Assembly: GCA_002383375.1 (NCBI GenBank) | Contig: DFYR01000074.1 | Coordinates: 4,873 to 20,694, forward strand | Source of the DNA: Spirochaetaceae bacterium UBA4077 | GTDB taxonomy: Bacteria; Spirochaetota; Spirochaetia; Treponematales; Rectinemataceae | DNA length: 15,822 bases | Reading direction: 5' to 3' | Shown here: piece after piece, positions 7,865 to 13,894 of the stretch | Position numbering within the stretch: position 1 is the first letter of the stretch | How the letters are laid out: the number at the start of each line of letters is the position of its first letter | Notes under the pieces: generated by a model | What the model saw: the letters and a program-made list of their open reading frames with translations, nothing else | Database searches by the model: none | What the model was told of the DNA's origin: nothing | Program-made: the position numbers and the translations under genes

Positions 7865-7868
7865 CTAG
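7858..7868. repeat. 11-base perfect palindrome CTAGATTCTAG
   Basis: Arms CTAGA and TCTAG flank a single central T, 2 bases before the ATG of the small plus-strand gene, covering its candidate -10 box. CTAG is an uncommon tetranucleotide in many bacteria and occurs twice here. It could be an operator or chance; no second copy was noticed in the window. Confidence 0.35.
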
Positions 7869-7870
7869 CC

Positions 7871-8260
7871 ATGGAAGAAACCAGAATCCTGACCCTTCAC
7901 CTGCTCTCGGCACTTCGGGGAGAGTCATCGTCTCCAACTGAATCATGGTCGGAAGCCTCCCCGATCCTGGGCTCCTTCTTCTGGACCTTTCCAGTGGATA
8001 AAATCCAGTCGGACAGATTGGAAAACGGACCAAGCCTTATTAGGCCCCTGCCGCAGCCTGGCCTGCTCTCTCATCTAGAGCCGGGTAATTATTATTTTAT
8101 GCAGTGGAGGGAAGACGCCTATACGGCGATAGAGGATGGGCTGGAGGACTTCCTTAAGCAGCTCTGGTGGGAAGGCAAGGCCTGTAAAGGCCCCCTCGTT
8201 CTCAGGGTATTGAACGAGGAGGGCTGCAGAACGTTCCAAGCCCTGCGGGAGCTGGCGTAG
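7871..8260 (+). CDS. Hypothetical protein, 129 residues, between dxs and alaS
   Basis: I do not recognise this protein. It is acidic, with no signal peptide, membrane segment or obvious metal-binding motif. There is a Ser/Glu-rich stretch near residues 18-30 and an aromatic cluster at about 73-81 (GNYYFMQW). A likely helix follows (TAIEDGLEDFLKQLWW), and the C-terminal part (GPLVLRVLNEEG) looks like a beta strand and turn. It is divergent from dxs and ends 2 bases before the convergent alaS stop, so it fills the space exactly, which favours a real gene. No ribosome binding site precedes the ATG. It may be a lineage-specific conserved protein. A coding role is supported by position and an open frame on the strand not used by its neighbours, but no function can be assigned. 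Confidence 0.68.
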   Translation: MEETRILTLHLLSALRGESSSPTESWSEASPILGSFFWTFPVDKIQSDRLENGPSLIRPLPQPGLLSHLEPGNYYFMQWREDAYTAIEDGLEDFLKQLWWEGKACKGPLVLRVLNEEGCRTFQALRELA

Positions 8261-8262
8261 CT

Positions 8263-10059
8263 CTATTCCAGAATACCGTAGATGCGCCGTACTCCCGCGC
8301 TGGACGACTGTTCCTTCTGTATTCTGAACTTGCCCAGACTTCCGGTGCGTTCCACGTGAGGCCCGCCGCAGACTTCCTTGGAAAAGTCACCCATGGAATA
8401 GACCTTGACAACGGCTTCATACTTTTCTCCGAAAAGTGCTATGGCTCCCGAAGCCTTGGCCTCCTCCAGACTCATCATCTCCATGGTCACGGGAAGGTCA
8501 CGATGTATCTGTTCGTTGACGATTTCTTCGACCTTCGCGATCTCTTCCTTTGTCATGGGCGCGGGGTGTGAAAAGTCGAACCGGACCCGCTCGGGATTGA
8601 TGTTGCTTCCTTTCTGGGCAACATGGTCGCCCAGAACGATGCGAAGCGCCTTGTGCAGAAGATGGGTAGCCGAATGGTACTTCGTGGAGAGTTCAGAATG
8701 ATCGGCCAGGCCGCCCTTGAACATCTGTTCGCTTCCGGCTCTGGATAGCTCCTGATGCTTTTTATAGGCCTCGTCGAACTCCTGGCGATTGACCTTGAGA
8801 CCGTTCTCGGAAGCCAATTCCTCGGTGAGCTCGATGGGAAAGCCGTAGGTATCATAGAGTTTAAAAGCTAGGCGTCCCGACATGATTCGCTGGGGATTCT
8901 TAAGCAGATTGGGAAGCATCTTTTCGAACTCGTGCTCGCCCTTCTGAAGGGTCTCAAGGAATTTTTCCTCTTCCCGCTTCAGTTCCGAAAGAATCCTTTC
9001 ACGATTTTCCAGTAGCTCCGGATAGGGGCCTGAGTAGTTTTCCACGATTCCCGCAGCCGGCTCCGAGAGAAAAGCTCCCTCTATGCCCAGCTTGCGGCCA
9101 TGCCGCACCGCTCTCCTGATGATCCTCCGCAGAACGTAGCCAGCGCCCACATTGGAGGGCAGCACGGCTTTCGGATCACCCAGGATGAAGGTTGCCGTCC
9201 TGGCATGGTCGGCGATAATCCTGAAGCTGCGGTCCAGTTCGGGATCGTTGCCAGGAACACGGTAGGTTTTACCGGAGAGTTTTTCCAGGGCGTGGAGGAT
9301 AGGAATGAAGGCTTCAGTCTCATAGACCGATTTCCTTCCCTGCAGCATGGCCACCGTACGCTCCAAGCCCATGCCGGTGTCGACATTCTGGGCCGGTAGG
9401 CGGACCAGGGTTTTTTCGTCCACCCTGTTGAATTCCATGAATACGTTATTCCAGATCTCCATCCAGTTTTTGGGGTCAGTGCCCTTGTTGGATCCTGGCG
9501 GGGGCAGGCCTTGCCCTGTCCAATAGAAAATCTCGGTGTCAGGGCCGCATGGCCCCGTTGCCCCGGTAGCCCACCAGTTATCTGAGGCGGGGAGGTAGGC
9601 GATCCTGTCCTCCGGTACGCCCTGCCGGCGCCAGGCCTGGGCCGAAACCTCGTCCCGGGGAGCATTTTCATCCCCAGCGAAGACGGTTACCGAAATCTTA
9701 GCCGGATCCAAGGCCAACCACTGGGGCGAAACAAGGAATTCCCAGGAAAAGGCAATGGATTCTTCCTTGAAATAGTCTCCCAAGGACCAGTTGCCCAGCA
9801 TTTCGAAGAAGGTGAGGTGGCTTTCGTCGCCCACGTCCTCGATATCCCCGGTGCGTATACACTTTTGATAATCCACCAGCCTCCTGCCTGCCGGATGAGG
9901 CTCGCCCAGGAGGTAGGGGACCAGGGGATGCATGCCCGCGGTGGTGAACAATACGGAGGGATCGTTCTCGGGGATCAGCGATTTTCCGCTTATCTCTACG
10001 TGCGCCTTCGTCTTGAAGTATTCGATGAATTTTCTGCGCAGTTCATGGATGGTGATCAT
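8263..10059 (-). CDS. alaS: Alanyl-tRNA synthetase, short form without C-Ala domain
   Basis: Charges tRNA-Ala and removes mis-attached serine or glycine. The class II catalytic domain comes first (SVLFTTAGMHPLVPYL near 35-50; FFEMLGNWSLGDYF near 84-97), then the tRNA-recognition region with motif 3 (GYVLRRIIRRAVRHGRKLG). The editing domain follows, with its zinc ligands HSATHLLH and CGGPHVERTG. The protein ends directly after the editing domain (RRIYGILE). At 598 residues it is far shorter than the 876 of E. coli, because the C-terminal oligomerisation C-Ala domain is missing. As I recall, spirochaete enzymes are naturally short like this, so it is not a truncation; no leftover C-Ala coding is visible downstream. 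No Shine-Dalgarno sequence precedes the ATG. It is convergent with the small gene at 7871, 2 bases apart. Confidence 0.96.
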   Translation of the reverse strand: MITIHELRRKFIEYFKTKAHVEISGKSLIPENDPSVLFTTAGMHPLVPYLLGEPHPAGRRLVDYQKCIRTGDIEDVGDESHLTFFEMLGNWSLGDYFKEESIAFSWEFLVSPQWLALDPAKISVTVFAGDENAPRDEVSAQAWRRQGVPEDRIAYLPASDNWWATGATGPCGPDTEIFYWTGQGLPPPGSNKGTDPKNWMEIWNNVFMEFNRVDEKTLVRLPAQNVDTGMGLERTVAMLQGRKSVYETEAFIPILHALEKLSGKTYRVPGNDPELDRSFRIIADHARTATFILGDPKAVLPSNVGAGYVLRRIIRRAVRHGRKLGIEGAFLSEPAAGIVENYSGPYPELLENRERILSELKREEEKFLETLQKGEHEFEKMLPNLLKNPQRIMSGRLAFKLYDTYGFPIELTEELASENGLKVNRQEFDEAYKKHQELSRAGSEQMFKGGLADHSELSTKYHSATHLLHKALRIVLGDHVAQKGSNINPERVRFDFSHPAPMTKEEIAKVEEIVNEQIHRDLPVTMEMMSLEEAKASGAIALFGEKYEAVVKVYSMGDFSKEVCGGPHVERTGSLGKFRIQKEQSSSAGVRRIYGILE

Positions 10060-10066
10060 GCGCGGA

Positions 10067-10096
10067 AGTGTACGGTAGGTCTGGGATTATGGTCAA
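10067..10096 (-). promoter_or_regulatory. Candidate alaS promoter, leaderless arrangement
   Basis: TTGACC (10096-10091, 5 of 6), an 18-base spacer, then TACACT (10072-10067, 4 of 6). The -10 box ends 7 bases before the alaS ATG, placing transcription start at the ATG itself. No Shine-Dalgarno sequence lies in between. Together with the asparaginase-family promoter, the best of the SD-less examples here. Confidence 0.43.
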
Positions 10097-10133
10097 TCAG
10101 AGGCCTGGAGAATGAAAAGCTGTAACGCTTATC

Positions 10134-10161
10134 TTGAATGATTGTTCATTTATACTATACT
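10134..10161 (+). promoter_or_regulatory. Candidate promoter of the epimerase gene
   Basis: TTGAAT (10134-10139), a 16-base spacer, then TATACT (10156-10161, 5 of 6). Expected transcript start near 10168, leaving a leader of about 23 bases that carries the GGGAGG ribosome binding site. The spacer contains the palindromic operator described separately, so binding there would block RNA polymerase. Confidence 0.47.
10135..10152. promoter_or_regulatory. TetR-type palindromic operator in the epimerase promoter
   Basis: TGAATGA, four bases TTGT, then TCATTTA. The arms are perfect over AATGA/TCATT and match at 6 of 7 positions overall. The architecture resembles operators bound by TetR-family repressors, and it sits between the -35 and -10 boxes. 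Two TetR genes lie nearby (11176-11784 and 13210-13833). Which, if either, binds it is unknown; I did not find a second copy before either regulator. Confidence 0.45.
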
Positions 10162-10190
10162 AGGAGAATGCCAGGTATTGGGAGGTGGCT

Positions 10191-11237
10191 ATGGAGATAC
10201 TGGTGACCGGCGGATTCGGCAATGTAGGACGTAGCGCAGTAAAGGCCTGCATCGCCGCGGGCCACGAAGTAACGATACTAGAAAGTCCCCAGGCCATGGC
10301 TAAGGCCGACCCGGAGCTGCGCAGGATGCTCCGATCTCCCTGGAGAAATTGTCGTATCCTGTTCGGCGACCTGCGAAGGCTGGAAATCCTCCGAAACCTG
10401 TTTTCGTCCTTCGATAAAGGCCCGGATGCGATCATTCACCTGGCAGCCCTGATTCCCCCCGCGGCGGATAGGGACGAGAGAAAAACTCAGGAGGTGAACG
10501 TCGGAGGAACGAAAAACCTCATCGACGCTTGCCTCGCGCTTCCCAAGCCCCCGCGATTCGTACTGGCTTCCAGCATCGCAACGTATGGGGACAGGCTCCA
10601 GGACTTCTGGATCAAAGTCGACGATGAACTTAAACCAACGGAAACTTACAGCAGGACAAAGGTCGAGTGCGAAAGCCTGGTTAAGGCTTCGTCACTCGAG
10701 TACGCCATCCTGCGCCTATCCTACGTCGTCTGGGCCAAGTGGCTACCCTTCGATCCAATGCTCTTCGCCATGCCCCTGGAAACCCGCCTGGAAGTTGTCC
10801 ACACCGAAGACGCAGGCCGCGCCTTCGCCGCCGCCGCCGAGCTTCCCCTCGCCGCAGGCAGAACCCTGAACATCGGCGGCGGCTCTCTCTGCCGTACATC
10901 CTTCAGGGCTTTCCTGGATAGAATTTTCCGCTACTACGGCCTCGGTGACTCCTCCTTCCTCCCCCCGGAAGCCTTCGCGACATCCAACTTCCACTGCGGC
11001 TGGTACGCCGACTCCGACCAGGCCGAGGACCTTCTCCATTTTAGAAGAAAAACACTGGAGGATTACTACGAGGAAGTACGCTGGGAGACCAGGCTCATCG
11101 CCCCCTTCGCAGCAGCGGCGGCTCCCGCGGTCCGGCGATGGCTCATCAATAAGAGCCCTTATGTCAAAGGCAGAACTAAAGCTCGGGCAGGGCGCATCCA
11201 AGGCTTGCTTCGACTGTCGAGACAAGAAAAGCGATAA
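10191..11237 (+). CDS. NAD-dependent epimerase/dehydratase (extended SDR family)
   Basis: A 348-residue Rossmann-fold enzyme. The nucleotide-binding GxxGxxG is TGGFGNVG (residues 6-13). D59 in the FGDLRR segment and the HLAALI stretch near 83-88 are typical of the second part of the fold. The active site has a Ser pair in LASS and the Y153-S-R-T-K157 catalytic pair. Extended SDRs of this type act on nucleotide-sugars, but the substrate cannot be read here. The last 60 or so residues are Arg-rich and beyond the usual fold. The ATG at 10191 was chosen because GGAGG ends 5 bases before it, overlapping an in-frame GTG at 10185 that therefore cannot be the start. The 3' end overlaps the convergent TetR gene by 62 bases. 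The promoter holds a palindromic operator, so the gene is probably repressor-controlled. Confidence 0.87.
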   Translation: MEILVTGGFGNVGRSAVKACIAAGHEVTILESPQAMAKADPELRRMLRSPWRNCRILFGDLRRLEILRNLFSSFDKGPDAIIHLAALIPPAADRDERKTQEVNVGGTKNLIDACLALPKPPRFVLASSIATYGDRLQDFWIKVDDELKPTETYSRTKVECESLVKASSLEYAILRLSYVVWAKWLPFDPMLFAMPLETRLEVVHTEDAGRAFAAAAELPLAAGRTLNIGGGSLCRTSFRAFLDRIFRYYGLGDSSFLPPEAFATSNFHCGWYADSDQAEDLLHFRRKTLEDYYEEVRWETRLIAPFAAAAAPAVRRWLINKSPYVKGRTKARAGRIQGLLRLSRQEKR

Positions 11238-11784
11238 TCTCTCCCGCTCCTATGCCCATATCGATTCTTCTGTTAAGGCGCAGCGACTCCAGACTCCCCA
11301 GCAGCATCACTAAAAGCCCGGCCTCCAGTTCAGGAATGGTGGCCTGCAGATTCTGACCCTTTTCCTCCACGCATTCGCCGATGATTGAGGCGATTAGGGA
11401 TGCCAAGTAGTCCAGCTTTTCCTTGAGCCGGGTAGCGCTCCCCGCTTGGCCTAGGAGAATGGCGATAAGATCCACATCCTTGAAAAGGGCGGGCAGAGCT
11501 TTTCGTATAAGGAAGGCAAGCTTGGCCAAGCCAGCTCCGACAGAGGCGGGAGCCTTGCCCAAGCCCTCCTCCAGATAAAGAGCGAACTCGCCCCAGCCCT
11601 CCTCGATGATGACCCCGAGAAGCGCTTCCTTGGAAGAGAAATAGGTATAAAGGCTGCCTACCGGGATACCGATCCGAGCGGCAAGAGCGCCCATGGAGCT
11701 GCGATCATAACCTTGTTCGGCGAACATGCGCTTGGCTTCGGCGAGAATGAGCTGGCGCTTGTCGGCATCCTTCGGCCTGGCCAT
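11176..11784 (-). CDS. TetR/AcrR-family transcriptional regulator
   Basis: A 202-residue repressor-type protein. The N-terminal helix-turn-helix is clear: ARPKDADKRQLILAEA leads into MFAEQGYDRSSMGALA, then the recognition helix and the signature GSLYTYFSSKEALL (about 43-56). The helical C-terminal two thirds would bind a ligand and dimerise; it is too variable to predict the ligand. Its ATG shares one base with the stop of the upstream asparaginase-family gene (TGATG), so the two are probably translationally coupled and co-transcribed. No separate ribosome binding site is needed. It converges with the epimerase gene, whose promoter carries a TetR-like operator; control of that gene is a reasonable but untested guess. 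Family assignment is very secure. Confidence 0.92.
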   Translation of the reverse strand: MARPKDADKRQLILAEAKRMFAEQGYDRSSMGALAARIGIPVGSLYTYFSSKEALLGVIIEEGWGEFALYLEEGLGKAPASVGAGLAKLAFLIRKALPALFKDVDLIAILLGQAGSATRLKEKLDYLASLIASIIGECVEEKGQNLQATIPELEAGLLVMLLGSLESLRLNRRIDMGIGAGEIIAFLVSTVEASLGCALPEL

Positions 11785-12287
11785 CAGCTCGGCTCCAGGG
11801 CTTCAAAAACGCCTAAATCCTTGTTCTTCCGCACCCTGTCCCAAGAGAAGACCCTCCCGTTCATGGCGATATACACCCCCGGCGGTAAAAGCTGAACCGC
11901 GGAGAAGGCAGTGCCGAAGTTGAATAAAGCGTCCGAGTCCTGAATCTTGTAGGGCACCATGGCTCCGGTGAGTACGATGGTCTTGTCCAGCCCTGCGGAG
12001 CCCAAAAGCGAGGCCGTGGCTGTCATGGTGTCGGTGCCGTGGGTGATCACGATCCGCTTTTCTGGCGCGCTTTTGCAGGCGCCCAGGACTGCTATCCGGT
12101 TTTCATCCTGCATCTGCAGACTGTCGATCAACTGGTTCATCTCCAAGACCACGGGAACCCTCACCCTCGCCTTGGCAAGGATCTCGGGCATATGGCTTTC
12201 CCTGAAGGTAAGCTCGCCTCGAATCTCGTCGTAATGCTTGTCGAAGGTTCCGCCGGTAACGATAACCCTAATGCTGTCCTCGCTCAT
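11784..12287 (-). CDS. Single-domain asparaginase-family protein
   Basis: A 167-residue protein equal to the N-terminal domain of L-asparaginase/glutaminase. Both catalytic threonine motifs are present: VTGGTFD with the nucleophile at T14, and THGTDTM with the second Thr-Asp pair near residue 85. The downstream NGRVFSWDRVRKNKD segment supplies the conserved lysine region. Classical asparaginases have about 330 residues and a C-terminal domain that completes the fold. From memory, a family of about 160-residue proteins with the same motifs, ending just after the RKN segment, exists in other bacteria, so this is probably natural and not a truncation. Whether it hydrolyses asparagine is unproven. 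The ATG lacks a Shine-Dalgarno sequence and lies 8 bases from a good -10 box. The stop overlaps the TetR start. Confidence 0.84.
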   Translation of the reverse strand: MSEDSIRVIVTGGTFDKHYDEIRGELTFRESHMPEILAKARVRVPVVLEMNQLIDSLQMQDENRIAVLGACKSAPEKRIVITHGTDTMTATASLLGSAGLDKTIVLTGAMVPYKIQDSDALFNFGTAFSAVQLLPPGVYIAMNGRVFSWDRVRKNKDLGVFEALEPS

Positions 12288-12295
12288 ACTAATGG

Positions 12296-12324
12296 AGTAT
12301 GCCTGCTTTTCGGTCCTTTGTTAA
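12296..12324 (-). promoter_or_regulatory. Promoter of the asparaginase-tetR pair
   Basis: TTAACA (12324-12319, 5 of 6), a 17-base spacer, then CATACT (12301-12296, 4 of 6). The -10 box ends 8 bases before the ATG, predicting a message with a leader of one or two bases and no room for a ribosome binding site. It faces away from the lipoprotein promoter about 50 bases to the right. Confidence 0.48.
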
Positions 12325-12373
12325 GGGAGTCCGCTATCTGCCACAAAGACTTACGCCATGCTTTTTTCACCCC

Positions 12374-12402
12374 TTGACCATTTTTTCCTATTCCTTGAAA
12401 AT
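12374..12402 (+). promoter_or_regulatory. Candidate promoter of the lytic transglycosylase gene
   Basis: TTGACC (12374-12379, 5 of 6), a 17-base spacer, then GAAAAT (12397-12402, 4 of 6). Transcription would start near 12409, giving a leader of about 50 bases. That leader can form a stem CCAGC (12408-12412) with GCTGG (12422-12426) and the ribosome-binding-site hairpin described next. Confidence 0.42.
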
Positions 12403-12434
12403 GAGCGCCAGCCTGGAAAACGCTGGGATCTACC

Positions 12435-12453
12435 CTCCTTTCCCAGGAAGGAG
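12435..12453 (+). promoter_or_regulatory. Hairpin covering the ribosome binding site of the lipoprotein gene
   Basis: CTCCTT (12435-12440) is exactly complementary to AAGGAG (12448-12453), the Shine-Dalgarno sequence of the TTG-started gene, with a 7-base loop. Folding would hide the whole site. A 5-codon ATG frame (12454-12471) directly abuts it but is too close to be read from this site. This suggests limited or conditional translation. Confidence 0.48.
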
Positions 12454-12458
12454 ATGTT

Positions 12459-13190
12459 TTGCATAGCGTAAAGTATACGTTGTTACGGGCCAAGGGTGCA
12501 GTGTTTTTAGCCCTGGCTGCGGCGCTCAGCCTCGCAGCCTGTTCAGCCCCTCCCGCCACCGACCTGGAGCTCGAGAGCGAAATCCTTTCGCTCGTGACCA
12601 ATACAGAGAAAGTTCCAGTCAGCATAGAAGACAGAAACGATATCGATCCGATAGCCATCTACTTTCAACATCCGGACACAAAATCCAGTGTCATTGATTT
12701 TTTCACGTCCATCACCAAATCCAGGGTGATTGCCGTAGCGATCCTGGAAAATTCGGTAAAACAGGAAGTGCCCGCCAGTCTGGCATTCGCCATAGCCTTT
12801 GGGGAAAGCCGATTCGATCCGAAGGCCTTTAACCAGAACCCCGGCAGCGTGGATCGGGGGCTGTTTCAGCTCAACTCCCTCACCTTCCCCGACCTAAGCG
12901 ACGAAGATGCGTACAATCCGTCCCGGAATGCTAAGGAAGGCATCGCCTACTTCCGTCACGTCCTCGACATTTCTGGGAACGAAGTCTCAGCCTTGGCCAT
13001 GTACAACGCCGGCCGGACCAGAGTGACCAGGCAGGGAGCCCCGGTAAAGACCCTCGATTATGTCGCCAAGATTTTAAACTACAAGAAGAACATCGAAAGT
13101 CTCTTTACCGCCAAGGTAGTGGCGAGGGCTTCGATGATTGCTAAATTGAGAATGGGAATGCTGGAGCAGCAAACAGCATCGCTCCAGTAA
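12459..13190 (+). CDS. Lytic transglycosylase (SLT domain) lipoprotein
   Basis: Predicted to cleave the peptidoglycan glycan strand from the outer face of the membrane. The 243-residue protein begins with a basic stretch, a hydrophobic segment and a lipobox LAAC with C28, so it should be lipid-anchored. The SLT domain spans about 95-215. It has AFGESRFDPKA with the catalytic glutamate E116, then GLFQLN (134-139) and the ALAMYNAG segment near 178-185. The start is TTG; AAGGAG lies 5 bases upstream and no in-frame ATG is available before the signal sequence, which begins at once. About 65 residues between lipobox and SLT domain show no known fold. Promoter and leader suggest regulated expression. 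It is convergent with the second tetR, 19 bases apart. Confidence 0.88.
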   Translation: MHSVKYTLLRAKGAVFLALAAALSLAACSAPPATDLELESEILSLVTNTEKVPVSIEDRNDIDPIAIYFQHPDTKSSVIDFFTSITKSRVIAVAILENSVKQEVPASLAFAIAFGESRFDPKAFNQNPGSVDRGLFQLNSLTFPDLSDEDAYNPSRNAKEGIAYFRHVLDISGNEVSALAMYNAGRTRVTRQGAPVKTLDYVAKILNYKKNIESLFTAKVVARASMIAKLRMGMLEQQTASLQ

Positions 13191-13201
13191 AACGATGTTT
13201 T
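13159..13201. terminator. Weak hairpin structure at the transglycosylase/tetR junction
   Basis: A perfect 7-base stem CTGGAGC (13161-13167) with GCTCCAG (13181-13187), extendable by two pairs, covers the end of the transglycosylase gene. An alternative stem CATCG (13177-13181) with CGATG (13193-13197) is followed directly by TTTT (13198-13201). The two exclude each other. Together they could end transcription of the plus-strand gene, but the T-run is short. Confidence 0.32.
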
Positions 13202-13209
13202 CCCCATGC

Positions 13210-13833
13210 TTAATCCTGTGGCCGCGAGACGGGCGGCTCAAGGCTTATGCTTAAGGCCAGAAGGCGCAGGGAATCCTGAAGACTGGAAACATCCTTTTTC
13301 CCCAAAACGGTTATTCTAAAAACAGCAGCCTCTATCAGGGCATAGAACAGCTCGCTCATCGCCTTGCCTGACACCCTGGGGGAAAATTCGCCTCGTTTTT
13401 TTCCTTCTATTATGATGAGCGCCAGAATATGGCGCATACGGATAGTCCTGCGACGGACCCGCTCGTCCGGATCGCCTCCTGCCAGCTTGAGTTTTAGCAG
13501 ATAATCGAGTATCACCGACAGAAGTTTGGACTCGGCTGCGCACTCCCCTACGATCATCTCGCCGATCGCAATTAGCTTGTCGATGCTCCTGAGTTCCTCG
13601 TTGCCGGCGATATCCCGCACCCTGCTTTCCATTCTCCCCATAAGGCGTTTGATGCTGGTCGAAAATATTTCCCGCTTATTGGAAAAATACAGATAGAGAA
13701 TCGTTCGCGTTATGCCGCAGCGCTCGGCGATTTTCTGAAAGGTCGTGTCCTTGTAGCCCTCTTCCACGAAGACATCCAAGGCCTTGTCCAGAATCTCCTC
13801 CCTCCGCTTATCATGCTCTACATAGACAGACAA
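13210..13833 (-). CDS. TetR/AcrR-family transcriptional regulator
   Basis: A 207-residue regulator. The N-terminal DNA-binding domain reads EEILDKALDVFVEEGYKDTTFQKIAERCGI and the recognition-helix signature is ILYLYFSNKREIF (residues 45-57). The C-terminal helical domain is of the TetR type but its ligand is unknown. The start is TTG at 13833, supported by a strong AGCGGAGG site 5 bases upstream. No in-frame ATG is available before the helix-turn-helix. A promoter with TATACT is visible upstream. It is divergent from the GH13 gene with 61 bases between starts, so it is the obvious candidate to control that gene as well as itself. I could not find a convincing palindrome in the 61 bases. It shares family but not close sequence with the TetR at 11176. 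Confidence 0.9.
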   Translation of the reverse strand: MSVYVEHDKRREEILDKALDVFVEEGYKDTTFQKIAERCGITRTILYLYFSNKREIFSTSIKRLMGRMESRVRDIAGNEELRSIDKLIAIGEMIVGECAAESKLLSVILDYLLKLKLAGGDPDERVRRRTIRMRHILALIIIEGKKRGEFSPRVSGKAMSELFYALIEAAVFRITVLGKKDVSSLQDSLRLLALSISLEPPVSRPQD

Positions 13834-13857
13834 TTTTACCTCCGCTGTAGCTTTGTA

Positions 13858-13886
13858 AGTATAGCAGCGAAAAGGGCTTTTGGGAA
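13858..13886 (-). promoter_or_regulatory. Candidate promoter of the second tetR gene
   Basis: TTCCCA (13886-13881, 4 of 6), a 17-base spacer, then TATACT (13863-13858, 5 of 6). Transcription would start near 13851, giving a leader of about 17 bases that contains the AGCGGAGG site. The -35 box abuts the ribosome binding site of the divergent GH13 gene, so the two genes share all their control DNA. Confidence 0.38.
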
Positions 13887-13894
13887 AGGAGAAA

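Noticed and set aside
9081..9671. 196-codon minus-strand open frame
   Set aside because: Shifted frame within alaS; Pro/Arg/Ser-rich shadow, with the alaS frame intact across it.
11140..11157. Stem GGCTC/GAGCC near the end of the epimerase gene
   Set aside because: No T-run follows on either strand and it is inside coding sequence, so it is not supported as a terminator.
11784..12287. Asparaginase as a truncated pseudogene
   Set aside because: Frame intact, both catalytic motifs kept, and the end coincides with the coupled TetR start; no remnant of a C-terminal domain is visible downstream. A natural single-domain family fits better.
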